From Zobellia uliginosa (lineage in GTDB: Bacteria; Bacteroidota; Bacteroidia; Flavobacteriales; Flavobacteriaceae): DNA of 64,000 bases. The notes beneath the pieces were generated by a model. The model had not been told where the DNA came from, searched no databases, and saw nothing but the letters and a program-made list of their open reading frames with translations. A program made the translations under genes and the position numbers. Shown here piece by piece: positions 45,733-54,041 of the stretch. Position 1 is the first letter of the stretch; every line of letters starts with the position of its first letter. The stretch is taken from the NCBI RefSeq assembly GCF_018860745.1, contig NZ_JAHKPY010000015.1, positions 62,001 to 126,000 of the forward strand. Direction: 5' to 3'.

Positions 45733-46878
45733 TTAAAACCGACTTATAGCCTCTTTTATCTTTTCTTCGGTCACACACAAAGAGAACCGAATATAACCTT
45801 CGCCATTGCTTCCGAAAATAGTTCCTGGGGTGATAAAAAGATTCTTTTCATATAACACTCCATCAATAAATTCCTCTGCAGATTTGCTTCCTTCAGGCAA
45901 CTTTGCCCAAACAAACATACCTACTGCTTTTGAATCATAAGTACAATTTAACTTATCTGCTAATTGATACATTAATGCTCTCCTAGAACGGTACACTTCA
46001 TTCAGTTTATCAAACCATTCCTGACTACTTTTCAATGCCTCAATAGCTCCTTTTTGAATTCCATAGAACATACCCGAATCCATATTACTTTTTACTTTAA
46101 GGATAGCATTTATATGATCAGCACTACCTAATACCATACCTACACGCCAACCGGCCATATTGAAAGTCTTACTAAGTGAATTTAATTCCAAAGCCACCTC
46201 TTTTGCTCCGTCTACTGACAAAATACTGGCTGGTGAATCATTAAGAACAAAGCTATAGGGGTTATCGTTCACTAAAAGAATATCGTTCTTTTTGGCAAAA
46301 GCTATTAACTTTTTAAATTGAGCCTTGGTTGCCGTAGCTCCCGTTGGCATATGCGGATAACTCGTCCACATGATCTTTACTTTTGATAGATCATGCTCTT
46401 GTAGTTCTTCTAAATCCGGAAACCATCCGCTTTCAGCAGTTAAATTGTAAAATTTAGCTTCCGCTCCTACCAACTTTGTAACCGAAGTATAGGTGGGATA
46501 CCCTGGGTTTGGAATTAAAGCAATATCACCTTCATTCAAAAAAGCCATGCTTATATGCATGATACCTTCTTTGGAACCCATTAACGGTAAAATCTCGGTT
46601 GCCGCATCTACGGTAACCCCAAATTTTAAACTATAGAAATCCGCTACAGCCTCACGTAACTCAGGCAAACCTTGGTAACTCTGGTATTGATGTGCACCAC
46701 TATCCAGAACAGCATCTTGAATGCTTTTTATTATAGCTTCTGATGGCGCTAAATCTGGACTGCCAATACCCATATTGATAATTGGTCTTCCTTCGGCCAT
46801 TAAACCACGCACCTCTCTAAGCTTCTTTGAGAAGTAATATTCTTCAACTGTATGTAAACGATCTGCCGTTCGTATCAT
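45733..46878 (-). CDS. Class I/II PLP aminotransferase (probably aromatic)
   Basis: 381 residues, fold type I: NMGIGSPDLAPS near the start, NPGYPTYTS, NDNPYSFVLND, and the PLP Lys in NSLSKTFNMAGWRVG near residue 233. Position between pheA and tyrA argues for transamination of phenylpyruvate, 4-hydroxyphenylpyruvate or prephenate. A diaminopimelate or aspartate aminotransferase role cannot be excluded. Its ATG overlaps the pheA TGA (ATGA). Confidence 0.9.
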   Translation of the reverse strand: MIRTADRLHTVEEYYFSKKLREVRGLMAEGRPIINMGIGSPDLAPSEAIIKSIQDAVLDSGAHQYQSYQGLPELREAVADFYSLKFGVTVDAATEILPLMGSKEGIMHISMAFLNEGDIALIPNPGYPTYTSVTKLVGAEAKFYNLTAESGWFPDLEELQEHDLSKVKIMWTSYPHMPTGATATKAQFKKLIAFAKKNDILLVNDNPYSFVLNDSPASILSVDGAKEVALELNSLSKTFNMAGWRVGMVLGSADHINAILKVKSNMDSGMFYGIQKGAIEALKSSQEWFDKLNEVYRSRRALMYQLADKLNCTYDSKAVGMFVWAKLPEGSKSAEEFIDGVLYEKNLFITPGTIFGSNGEGYIRFSLCVTEEKIKEAISRF

Positions 46879-47702
46879 AATCTAGCATTTTTATATTCAC
46901 CCAATACCCTAAAGTCCTCGGCCATGATGTCCAACAGTGATTTTGCCTTATCAAAATTGTTATAATCCGTAAAAGTTACATCAACAAAAAAAGCATATTT
47001 CCAAGGAGTTTCAATTATGGGTAGGGATTGTATTTTTGTCAAATTCATTCTACAATCACTCATAACATTAAGCACTGCCGCAAGACTTCCGCGTTTATGG
47101 TCCGTAACGAAACGAACTGAAGCCTTGTTGATTTCATCTTTTGGAAGCTCCTTGTTTTTTGTCTTTACAATAATAAAACGGGTAGCATTATTTTGAATGG
47201 TCTGTATGTTGTCTGCTACGATGTCCAAATCATACAAACTGGCTGCAACCTCTGGAGCAATTGCCGCAATATGTTTTAATTGCTGGTCCTGAATACGCTT
47301 TGCGGTCTCCGCCGTATCTACATCTTCCACCAATTTTATATGCGGATAATCCCCAAAAAATTCCTTACACTGTAACAATGCCATAGGATGTGACCTTACT
47401 TCTTCTATATCCGAAATTTTCTGACCTTTCAAGACCATCAAGTGATGGTGAATATTTAAATAATGCTCTCCAACCACATGTAAATCCTTATGGTATACCA
47501 ATGCATAATTAGGAATTATAGAACCCGCAATGGAATTCTCAATAGCCATTACCCCAACATCTGCCTTTTTTGTCAAAAGTTGATCCACCAAAAAATCAAA
47601 AGACATACACTCTACCATTTCAACATTATCGTCAAAATATTCCCGAGCCACTTGATGATGGTTCGAACCCTTGATTCCCTGAATGGCTACTTTTAGTTTC
47701 AT
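46875..47702 (-). CDS. pheA: Prephenate dehydratase with ACT domain
   Basis: 275 residues from the ATG at 47702 (MKLKVAIQGIKGSNHHQVA). The dehydratase part shows ENSIAGSI, SHPMALLQC and the catalytic NATRF. The C-terminal ACT domain (about 190-275) reads RGSLAAVLNVM and KIQSLPIIETPWKY, departing from the usual GAL and ESRP Phe-binding motifs. It makes phenylpyruvate for Phe. It is the first gene of the operon and lies behind an apparent Phe/Tyr attenuator. An upstream in-frame ATG (47810) would translate the terminator and is rejected. Confidence 0.95.
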   Translation of the reverse strand: MKLKVAIQGIKGSNHHQVAREYFDDNVEMVECMSFDFLVDQLLTKKADVGVMAIENSIAGSIIPNYALVYHKDLHVVGEHYLNIHHHLMVLKGQKISDIEEVRSHPMALLQCKEFFGDYPHIKLVEDVDTAETAKRIQDQQLKHIAAIAPEVAASLYDLDIVADNIQTIQNNATRFIIVKTKNKELPKDEINKASVRFVTDHKRGSLAAVLNVMSDCRMNLTKIQSLPIIETPWKYAFFVDVTFTDYNNFDKAKSLLDIMAEDFRVLGEYKNARL

Positions 47703-47761
47703 AAATACTTTCTTACTCGTGCAGACGTTTTTCTCAATTAAATTTCCAATAGGTATTGAAC

Positions 47762-47790
47762 AAAAAAAGTCCCGTTTTTCACGGGACTTT
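47762..47790 (-). terminator. Attenuator terminator of the pheA operon
   Basis: AAAGTCCCGT pairs with ACGGGACTTT around a 5-nt loop and is followed on the minus strand by a T run. It lies 59 nt upstream of the pheA ATG and after the Phe-rich leader ORF, so it can only serve as a leader terminator for this operon: the upstream neighbour gldA runs the other way. Confidence 0.88.
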
Positions 47791-47814
47791 AATTTGTTTA
47801 TATCATGCAATATT

Positions 47815-47886
47815 TTACAACAGTCCCATACCTCTCTTAAAAAAGAAGTAAAAATAAAAACCGCTAAAAAAGAATTGCTTTGTCAT
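47815..47886 (-). CDS. pheL: Phe/Tyr-rich leader peptide of the pheA operon
   Basis: 23 codons and TAA. The peptide begins MTKQFFF and continues S-G-FYFYFFF-K-R-G-M-G-L-L: eight Phe and two Tyr codons. It ends 25 nt before the attenuator hairpin. Near its end the RNA segment AUGGGACU (minus strand, 47829-47822) can form 8 pairs with AGUCCCGU of the terminator 5' arm (47788-47781), giving an antiterminator. A ribosome stalled at the Phe codons would leave that segment free; one at the stop codon would cover it. Inferred from sequence; not experimentally shown here. Confidence 0.85.
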   Translation of the reverse strand: MTKQFFFSGFYFYFFFKRGMGLL

Positions 47887-47924
47887 AACACACTTAAACT
47901 TCGGCTAAAGTAACAATTATATTT

Positions 47925-47956
47925 AAAAATTAACCGATAGAGCACATTTTTTTCAA
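47925..47956 (-). promoter_or_regulatory. Probable promoter of the pheA leader
   Basis: TTG (47954-47956) and TAATTTTT (47925-47932; consensus TAnnTTTG with one mismatch) spaced by 21 nt on the minus strand, 38 nt before the leader ATG. Confidence 0.4.
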
Positions 47957-48051
47957 TTTTATATGTAACTGATAGTCAACTCAAGCTCTGATTTTGAATT
48001 CCATAACCTAGTCATTTATGTATAAGAAAAACGCAATTATACTTTATTCCC

Positions 48052-48059
48052 TATTTTTG
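48052..48059 (+). promoter_or_regulatory. Promoter -7 element for gldA
   Basis: TATTTTTG, exact TAnnTTTG match, 83 nt before the gldA ATG. No TTG at -33. Confidence 0.45.
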
Positions 48060-48142
48060 AAATGGCAATACCATTTACCTTTAACAAGTTTTAAATTTAA
48101 AATGCAACTCTATTTAAAGGCTAACATTTCATTTATCGTACC

Positions 48143-49036
48143 ATGTCAATAAGCGCAACTAACATTACCAAAAATTTCGGAAATCAAAAAGCTTTGAACA
48201 ACGTTAGTTTTGAGCTGAAAAAGGGAGAAATAGTTGGTTTTCTTGGTCCTAATGGAGCCGGTAAATCTACTATGATGAAAATATTGACGACCTATTATAC
48301 TGCCGATGAAGGTGAGGCAAAGGTTAATTCTTTTGATGTACAGGACGAAAAGAAAAGTGTTCAACAAAGTATTGGCTACCTACCAGAGCACAACCCATTG
48401 TATTTAGATATGTATGTCAAGGAATATCTTTCTTTTAATGCCGATGTCTATAAAACCAATAAAGCTAGAATAACTGAAGTTATAGAACAAACGGGATTAA
48501 CACCGGAAGCCCATAAAAAAATCGGTCAATTATCCAAAGGGTATCGCCAACGTGTAGGATTGGCAGCAGCGCTGTTGCATGATCCGGAAGTACTTATTTT
48601 AGATGAGCCTACTACAGGTCTTGACCCCAACCAACTTCTTGAAATAAGAAAATTGATTAAGGAAATAGGGAAAGAAAAGACTATTCTCCTCTCTACCCAT
48701 ATTATGAAAGAGGTAGAAGCCGTCTGTGACCGTGTGCTCATTATAAACAAAGGGGTTCTGGTTGCGGACAAAAAACTTAGTGAGCTTCGCGATGCCGATG
48801 AGCAGATTATTGAAGTTGAATTTGATTACCGTGTAGAAGAAGCTTTCTTAAATAAACTACCCAATGTTACCCATGTTAAAAATACGGGAGGATTTGTCTA
48901 TGAAGTTACATTTAATACCTCCAAAGATATGCGGCCCGTAGTTTTTGACTTTGCACATGACAATGAATTAAAAACGTTACAACTGAGCCGAAAAAATAAA
49001 AATCTGGAAAGTTTATTCACAGAACTTACTTCCTGA
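48143..49036 (+). CDS. gldA: Gliding-associated ABC transporter ATPase GldA
   Basis: 297 residues, ABC ATPase with Walker A GPNGAGKSTMMK, signature LSKGYRQRVGLA, Walker B VLILDEPTTGLD and H-loop STHIM. N-terminal and middle sequence (SIGYLPEHNPLYLDMYVKEYLSFNADVYK in parts) match flavobacterial GldA closely as I recall it. In F. johnsoniae it pairs with the membrane subunits GldF and GldG and is needed for gliding; those are not in this window. Confidence 0.92.
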   Translation: MSISATNITKNFGNQKALNNVSFELKKGEIVGFLGPNGAGKSTMMKILTTYYTADEGEAKVNSFDVQDEKKSVQQSIGYLPEHNPLYLDMYVKEYLSFNADVYKTNKARITEVIEQTGLTPEAHKKIGQLSKGYRQRVGLAAALLHDPEVLILDEPTTGLDPNQLLEIRKLIKEIGKEKTILLSTHIMKEVEAVCDRVLIINKGVLVADKKLSELRDADEQIIEVEFDYRVEEAFLNKLPNVTHVKNTGGFVYEVTFNTSKDMRPVVFDFAHDNELKTLQLSRKNKNLESLFTELTS

Positions 49037-49043
49037 TAAAAAC

Positions 49044-49083
49044 AAAACACCCGAAACTCAACAAATTGAATTCCGGATGTTTT
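49044..49083. terminator. Probable bidirectional terminator
   Basis: AAAACA-x-CCG-x-AA pairs with TT-CCGG-x-TGTTTT with one mismatch and a bulge, between the convergent gldA and the next gene. Confidence 0.6.
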
Positions 49084-49098
49084 ATAAAAGGTTCTTAA

Positions 49099-49566
49099 TT
49101 AAAATTTCAAAGCCAACCCTACTCCATTTTCATTAACAGCGGGTACCATACGGAACGAGGTTTCTTTACCAACACTATCATTATAATTTAATATGGCTTC
49201 CTTTTTATTTTTCATGGCATGATGAAAGAAAAAAGAGCCAATTAGCCCCGTACCGGCAAAAGCAATTGCAGGCCCCGTGACCGGTTTATCATCATTCTCA
49301 TTTACTAGAAACCAAATTGCTGTTCCAAAATTGGCAGCGCCGGCTATCATACCGCCCATCATTTGCTTCTTGGATTTTTGCCAGTTCATCTGTGCGACTT
49401 GACTTTCTGACATTATTTTATCTATTTCTTTCCAAGTTAGTTTTTGTTTGTCTTGATAAAATTCAGGACCCCACATTCCCGAGAACGATGTAATTTCCTG
49501 TGCACTCATAGTCAAAGCAAAAAGACCAAATCCTAGAGTTAGTACAACTGATTTTAAATTTTTCAT
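49099..49566 (-). CDS. Secreted/membrane hypothetical protein
   Basis: 155 residues. Signal peptide MKNLKSVVLTLGFGLFALTMSAQ; then a charged stretch and a pair of hydrophobic segments (MMGGMIAGAANFGTAIWFLV and GPAIAFAGTGLIGSFFFHHAM) typical of a glycine-rich hairpin. It ends in FRMVPAVNENGVGLALKF, a pattern like an outer-membrane-facing C-terminal strand. I recognise no family. Confidence 0.72.
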   Translation of the reverse strand: MKNLKSVVLTLGFGLFALTMSAQEITSFSGMWGPEFYQDKQKLTWKEIDKIMSESQVAQMNWQKSKKQMMGGMIAGAANFGTAIWFLVNENDDKPVTGPAIAFAGTGLIGSFFFHHAMKNKKEAILNYNDSVGKETSFRMVPAVNENGVGLALKF

Positions 49567-49578
49567 AACTTTTTTTTA

Positions 49579-49609
49579 TAAAGCTAAATCATTTTACAAT
49601 ATCATGCAA
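49579..49609 (-). promoter_or_regulatory. Promoter for the 155-residue secreted protein
   Basis: TTG (49607-49609), 20 nt, TAGCTTTA (49579-49586; one mismatch to TAnnTTTG) on the minus strand; short 12-nt leader. Confidence 0.5.
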
Positions 49610-49677
49610 CGCCACATGGCACTGAAAATCTTATGCATCAACTATTTAAGTATTTGGATTAAAATTGATTTAAAATA

Positions 49678-50859
49678 CTAAAGAATCAAGTTATCGGAAG
49701 AAATAAATTGATCGATAATTACATCCAATTCTAGCTGAATTTTTGGATCTGTACAATTGGTTAAAATCGAAAACACCATATTTTCATTAGGATACACAAA
49801 GAAGTTAGAATAGCCACCCACACCATTGCCCACATGTCCGTAATAAGGTCTTCCTTTTACATCTTCACTTACTTGCCATCCTAAGCCGTAATAAGTAGAA
49901 GCCCCGTTGATTTTTTGAGCTGTAAGAAAGTCCTTTTGAAGTTTACTGCTTATAACTTTACCCTGTAGATAGGCCTGCCCTAACTTGGCTATATCTTCCG
50001 TTGTAGATAGAAATCCTCCGCCTGCTAGTTTATAAAAATTATCTACAGGTATTGCTTCTCTAAATCCCAATCGGTTTTTTGAATAGAACTTGACCACATC
50101 GCTTGTTCTCGACTGCGCTCGAACTGACGCTGCTCTAGTTAATGCTCTCTTCTGCTCTTCAAATACCATTGGCGTTTGCCCCACCTCATCAGCTGGGCCA
50201 GACTGAGGGCAGTCGAAAGCAGGCCAAAACGTATTGCTCATCTCCAATGGGCCTAATACCTTCTGCTTCACATATTCCTCAAAAGGAATACCACTCACTT
50301 CTTGCATAGCAAGTGAAATCAGCACCCAATCAAAACTATTGTATAGATAATCCGTTCCTGGTTTAAAAAGCAGTTCATCGTCTTTAAAAATCTCTATACT
50401 TTCTTTTATGGAATATGTTTTATTGAGACCATATTCTACACCCCTATACCCACGAATACCAGCAGTGTGGCTTGCCAATTGACGAATAGTAAAATCATAT
50501 TTTTTCTTGGGATAATAAGGCACGTAAGTATAAAAAGAAGCATCTAAATCAATTAGCCCTTCACTTACCATATGAGCCAATGCCGTAGCTGATATGGGTT
50601 TTGAAATACTGGCTATTCTAAAAACCGAGGATTGCGGATTCACTAAGACCTTCTCCTCCATATCCGCAAAACCATATCCCTTTTGAAAGAATTTTTCACC
50701 ATCCTTCAAAACGGTAATAGCCAAGCCAGGAACTTTCTTTTCTTTAACTAAACTTGTAAGTTGCATATCAGCAGCTACCAATCCGTTCAAGGCAGGTTCA
50801 TCACCAAGAATTCGTTTCTTAGTGAATAGTTTCTCCATATATTTTAGAATAGGATTCAT
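49678..50859 (-). CDS. Beta-lactamase-fold serine hydrolase with in-frame repeat insertion
   Basis: 393 residues of the serine beta-lactamase/DD-peptidase fold (class C-like): catalytic SxxK in ASISKP near residue 91, Tyr motif YNS near residue 170 and HVGNGVGGYS near residue 346. No signal peptide is obvious at MNPILKYMEKL. Probably an esterase or peptidase. Residues about 214-251 (CPQSGPADEVGQTPMV ... AASVRAQSRTSDV) derive from two inverted palindromic repeats, so they look like an insertion that has stayed in frame. Activity is uncertain. Confidence 0.85.
   Translation of the reverse strand: MNPILKYMEKLFTKKRILGDEPALNGLVAADMQLTSLVKEKKVPGLAITVLKDGEKFFQKGYGFADMEEKVLVNPQSSVFRIASISKPISATALAHMVSEGLIDLDASFYTYVPYYPKKKYDFTIRQLASHTAGIRGYRGVEYGLNKTYSIKESIEIFKDDELLFKPGTDYLYNSFDWVLISLAMQEVSGIPFEEYVKQKVLGPLEMSNTFWPAFDCPQSGPADEVGQTPMVFEEQKRALTRAASVRAQSRTSDVVKFYSKNRLGFREAIPVDNFYKLAGGGFLSTTEDIAKLGQAYLQGKVISSKLQKDFLTAQKINGASTYYGLGWQVSEDVKGRPYYGHVGNGVGGYSNFFVYPNENMVFSILTNCTDPKIQLELDVIIDQFISSDNLIL
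50106..50218. repeat. Pair of inverted repeat units (REP/BIME-like) inside a coding region
   Basis: Unit 1 (50106-50128) has core TCGACTGCGCTC; unit 2 (50197-50218) has GAGGGCAGTCGA, whose complement TCGACTGCCCTC differs by one base. The units point in opposite directions with about 70 bp between them. Sequences of this kind recur through flavobacterial genomes in my recollection, normally between genes. Confidence 0.75.
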
Positions 50860-50877
50860 ATCTGGTATAGGTCATTA

Positions 50878-50885
50878 CAAAGTTA
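50878..50885 (-). promoter_or_regulatory. Promoter -7 element for the serine hydrolase
   Basis: TAACTTTG on the minus strand, exact TAnnTTTG match 19 nt before the ATG, with TTC about 22 nt further upstream as a weak -33. Confidence 0.5.
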
Positions 50886-50944
50886 CCGATTGCATCAGTA
50901 CCTCACCGAATATAAAAATATAACTTTAAGAAAAAGAGACGTAA

Positions 50945-51763
50945 TTATTTAAATATTAAACGCCCCTTATACAATTCCTCCACATCAATTGCTGTTGGTT
51001 GGTTGGAACTAAAGACATTCCCCACACCACGAATCACCCCTTTTACGGACTGCTGTGGATTAATAAATATATCATTAGATCCTCTGTGATTTAGACTCAC
51101 ATTTTGAGCAATAAGATTTTCTGCTTCTATACGAGAATCTCCGGCCGCTATGGTAATGCTTAAATTTTCTGTAGCACCCTTTAGTTTAAAATAGGCTATA
51201 CCATTTACTACGGCAACCAACGTTTGCGTATCTAATTCCAAATCAAATTCGCCATCTGTAGTCTCGGCCTCTGGGTCTGCAAAACTTTCGGACAACAGTG
51301 TTAATCTTGGATATGCCAAAACGTCGTCACTAGATATAGGCCAACCTGTACTGCTCCGTATTTCGGAGATATTAGGTGCGGTCACATAGATTTTTGTTAC
51401 GCCATAGTCCCTAAAATAATTACAATCGTTGGTGTCGCGCAAAAGCAAACGTCCATCTACAACCTCAGCAGTTACCTCATTTCTTAACACACTACCGGTT
51501 TCAATTTCTACTTTTTGAACATCGCCCTGTTTCAAAATCATGGTAACGTTTTCATAAACGGTAATCTTGGTAAAATCAGATACGGTAACTTCTTCTCTAA
51601 CCGTATCACCTGTATTCTGGAAGCAATCCGATGCATTTTCTCCATTGCACGAAATCATTATACTTACGCAACATAGCATCACTAAAAAACGAGATACAAG
51701 CACAAAACCGCCAACGCCCAATAGCGCTGTTCCGCTTTCTCTATTTTTAAATCCTATACTCAT
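50945..51763 (-). CDS. DUF2807 (head-GIN) lipoprotein
   Basis: 272 residues from the ATG at 51763 ([11 protein letters not shown]); the longer in-frame start at 51826 lies inside the previous gene. Lipobox-like [14 protein letters not shown] near residue 45. From about residue 70 onward a DUF2807 beta-helix begins, with typical [24 protein letters not shown]-like EIRSSTGWP and late HRGSNDIFI. Function unknown; the family is abundant in Bacteroidota envelopes. It follows the PagL-like gene by 13 nt. Confidence 0.85.
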   Translation of the reverse strand: MSIGFKNRESGTALLGVGGFVLVSRFLVMLCCVSIMISCNGENASDCFQNTGDTVREEVTVSDFTKITVYENVTMILKQGDVQKVEIETGSVLRNEVTAEVVDGRLLLRDTNDCNYFRDYGVTKIYVTAPNISEIRSSTGWPISSDDVLAYPRLTLLSESFADPEAETTDGEFDLELDTQTLVAVVNGIAYFKLKGATENLSITIAAGDSRIEAENLIAQNVSLNHRGSNDIFINPQQSVKGVIRGVGNVFSSNQPTAIDVEELYKGRLIFK

Positions 51764-51776
51764 ATTTCGTACTTCT

Positions 51777-52871
51777 TTATAATCGAACACCAATGCCAAA
51801 CTCAACCGCTTCCGCCGCTGCGCCATGAGATTTAAGACTTACTACTCCAAATAGTTTATCGCCAAAATAACGCTTCAAACTAAAACGATTATACATTCTT
51901 CCTTCAAAATCAAAAGGATAATATACATAGTATCCTAACTGGGTTCCAATGGATAGTTTATTGATAAAAAGCTCGTGACCTATAAAAAGGCCCACACGTT
52001 TAAAATCGGTATCAGAATCAATATTATTTTCAGGGAAAGCAATGGATTGATATTCTATCAGTTCTTTCAAGAAATTACTAAAGAACACGTCAGCTCCCAA
52101 TTGTAGTGCGCTTTTGCGGCCTAATCTTTTATCGGCATAACCCGAAACAATATAAAACGGATACTGACCATGACCAATATTATCACTCTCGTTTATTCCC
52201 GTTCTAAACGCCAAATTATAACGAATAGGCTCAGTAACCTTCACTTTCTCACGATGAATATATTCAGTATCCTTACCTTCTAAAGTGTAAGTTATACCAG
52301 CGTTAAAAGCAAATGTATTTGTTGACGTATTTGGTGCTTTTACATTTGCGTTAGAATAATGCATTATAGAAATACCAGCTTTGAAACCCAAGCCCTTATA
52401 AACATTTTCTTTGTGATAATTTATCATCAGATAATTAGAACTCAAAATTCTAGTTCCATAGGCATTGTTTCTAAAGTTGGTCTCCCGGTCATAAGGGTTG
52501 GTCATATATGCCAAACCCTGTGCCACTCTAAACTGTAGGTTTCGCTTTAAAAAGTAAAAATTAAAATGCGCATATACAGCATACGCTTCACCCAAAACCG
52601 AACTATTGGTATTTTGATAGATAAAGGAGGCTCCCAAATCTGGGTAGTTGTACGATTGCTGCCATTCTTCAAGGCCAAAGGTCTTTCGGTTATATGCAAG
52701 AATAACACCTGCTGGGTGGTCTGTAATTAAATGCGAGATGTCAGGATTATGCAATAGTATGGAACCATAGAATTGGTTCGCTTCAAACGTATAACTATGC
52801 GTTCTATCGGTTTCTTGCGCACAGCAACACCCAACACACAAAATAAAAAATAAAAACACCCTTGGGCCCAT
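51777..52871 (-). CDS. Acyloxyacyl hydrolase / PagL-like lipid A deacylase
   Basis: 364 residues from the ATG at 52871 ([20 protein letters not shown], signal peptide). The rest is beta-rich and ends in FGIGVRL, as expected of an outer-membrane barrel. The PagL active-site signature is visible as [14 protein letters not shown] (His and Ser of the HxSN motif). PagL enzymes remove the 3-O-acyl chain of lipid A. At 364 residues it is about twice the size of enterobacterial PagL, as usual for the flavobacterial relatives. It is the first gene of a pair with the DUF2807 lipoprotein. Confidence 0.85.
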   Translation of the reverse strand: MGPRVFLFFILCVGCCCAQETDRTHSYTFEANQFYGSILLHNPDISHLITDHPAGVILAYNRKTFGLEEWQQSYNYPDLGASFIYQNTNSSVLGEAYAVYAHFNFYFLKRNLQFRVAQGLAYMTNPYDRETNFRNNAYGTRILSSNYLMINYHKENVYKGLGFKAGISIMHYSNANVKAPNTSTNTFAFNAGITYTLEGKDTEYIHREKVKVTEPIRYNLAFRTGINESDNIGHGQYPFYIVSGYADKRLGRKSALQLGADVFFSNFLKELIEYQSIAFPENNIDSDTDFKRVGLFIGHELFINKLSIGTQLGYYVYYPFDFEGRMYNRFSLKRYFGDKLFGVVSLKSHGAAAEAVEFGIGVRL

Positions 52872-52877
52872 GGTGCG

Positions 52878-52910
52878 CAAAAATAATACTATAAGTTATT
52901 TTAAGCCCAA
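52878..52910 (-). promoter_or_regulatory. Promoter of the PagL-like gene
   Basis: TTG (52908-52910), 22 nt, TATTTTTG (52878-52885, exact) on the minus strand. The -7 box ends 7 nt before the ATG, so transcription would start at or next to the start codon. Confidence 0.6.
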
Positions 52911-52944
52911 GGATCGCATTTATTTTCTTACAAAGTTAGTTTTG

Positions 52945-53898
52945 CTAAAAAATCTGTTCGGCAATGGCCCTGATATTATCGGACTTACCCATTGAGTAAT
53001 AGTGAAGTACAGGAACACCGGCAGCTTTTAATTCTTTAGATTGTTGAATGGCCCACTCAACACCCACTTTACGAACGTCTTTATTGGACGAGCAATCATC
53101 TACGGCATCAATCAAATCTTGTGGTAAATCTATTCTAAAGACCTGTGGTAACAACTGTAAGTGCTTCTTAACGGCTATAGGTTTAATACCTGGTATAATA
53201 GGAATAGTTATACCTATTTTCTTAGCCTCTTCTACAAATTCAAAATACTTTTGATTGTCAAAAAACATTTGCGTCACCACGTAATCGGCCCCAGCATCTA
53301 CTTTTTCTTTCAATCTCTTTAAGTCGGATTTTAATGAAGGAGCTTCCAAATGCTTTTCAGGATATCCAGCAACACCAATACAGAAATCCGCACAATTATC
53401 ACTGTCTACGGTATCATGCAAATAGTTGCCACAATTCAATTCATGAACCTGTTTTACCAAATCTACCGCATAGGTGTGCCCTCCTTTTGTTGGCTGAAAA
53501 TATTTCTCATCCTTCATCGCATCACCACGTAATGCCATGATATTATCAATACCTAAATAGTGACAATCTACTAAGAGATACTCGGTCTCTTCTCTGGTAA
53601 AACCACCACAAAGCACATGTGGGACAGTATCTACATCATATTTATGCTTTATAGAAGCACATATTCCAACAGTACCGGGACGCATACGCGTCAGTTTTTT
53701 ATCCAAAAGTCCGTCGCGATCAATATACACATACTCTTCACGAGAGGTAGTCACGTCAATAAACGGAGGTTTAAAATCCATTAAAGGATCAATATTATCG
53801 TAAAGCTGTTGTATTTGGTGTCCTTTTACCGGTGGTATTATTTCAAACGAGAATAAAGTTTCGCCTTTTGCACTCTTTATATGGTCCGTTATTTTCAT
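52945..53898 (-). CDS. metF: Methylenetetrahydrofolate reductase
   Basis: 317 residues, TIM-barrel flavoenzyme: FSFEIIPPVKG (catalytic Glu), DVTTSREEY, IMALRGD and DYVVTQMFFDN. It reduces 5,10-methylene-THF to 5-methyl-THF, the methyl donor of MetH. It lies downstream of metH on the same strand, separated by the small unknown gene and a palindromic element that may uncouple it. Start ATG at 53898. Confidence 0.96.
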   Translation of the reverse strand: MKITDHIKSAKGETLFSFEIIPPVKGHQIQQLYDNIDPLMDFKPPFIDVTTSREEYVYIDRDGLLDKKLTRMRPGTVGICASIKHKYDVDTVPHVLCGGFTREETEYLLVDCHYLGIDNIMALRGDAMKDEKYFQPTKGGHTYAVDLVKQVHELNCGNYLHDTVDSDNCADFCIGVAGYPEKHLEAPSLKSDLKRLKEKVDAGADYVVTQMFFDNQKYFEFVEEAKKIGITIPIIPGIKPIAVKKHLQLLPQVFRIDLPQDLIDAVDDCSSNKDVRKVGVEWAIQQSKELKAAGVPVLHYYSMGKSDNIRAIAEQIF

Positions 53899-53945
53899 GT
53901 GTACTGCTCCCTAATTGGGTGATTTAGTGTTTATTCTATAGTATG

Positions 53946-54021
53946 GCGTTCGGGCGGGCTATTCGCTAAATTTTTTAAATCCTGTCGGAATTTAAAAAGA
54001 TACCGCTGCTATCCCTAACGC
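53946..54021. repeat. Palindromic intergenic element
   Basis: Outer arms GCGTT-x-GGG and CCC-x-AACGC close a 76-bp unit; an inner A/T arm pair (AATTTTTTAAATCC with GGAATTTAAAAAGAT) surrounds a TGTC loop. The sub-motifs GGGCGGGCTATTCGCT and CCGCTGCTATCCCT resemble an interspersed repeat I recall from many Bacteroidota genomes. It sits between the 80-residue gene and metF. Confidence 0.7.
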
Positions 54022-54041
54022 ATTTTTTCACTTTCTAATAA

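Noticed and set aside
44849-45778. tyrA beginning at 45778
   Set aside because: The extension overlaps the aminotransferase end and lacks homology; the Rossmann start MNVFIIGVGLIGGS fits at 45709.
46875-47810. Longer pheA starting at the in-frame ATG at 47810
   Set aside because: The added 36 residues would translate the attenuator hairpin and T run and have no match to PheA; the conserved start is at 47702.
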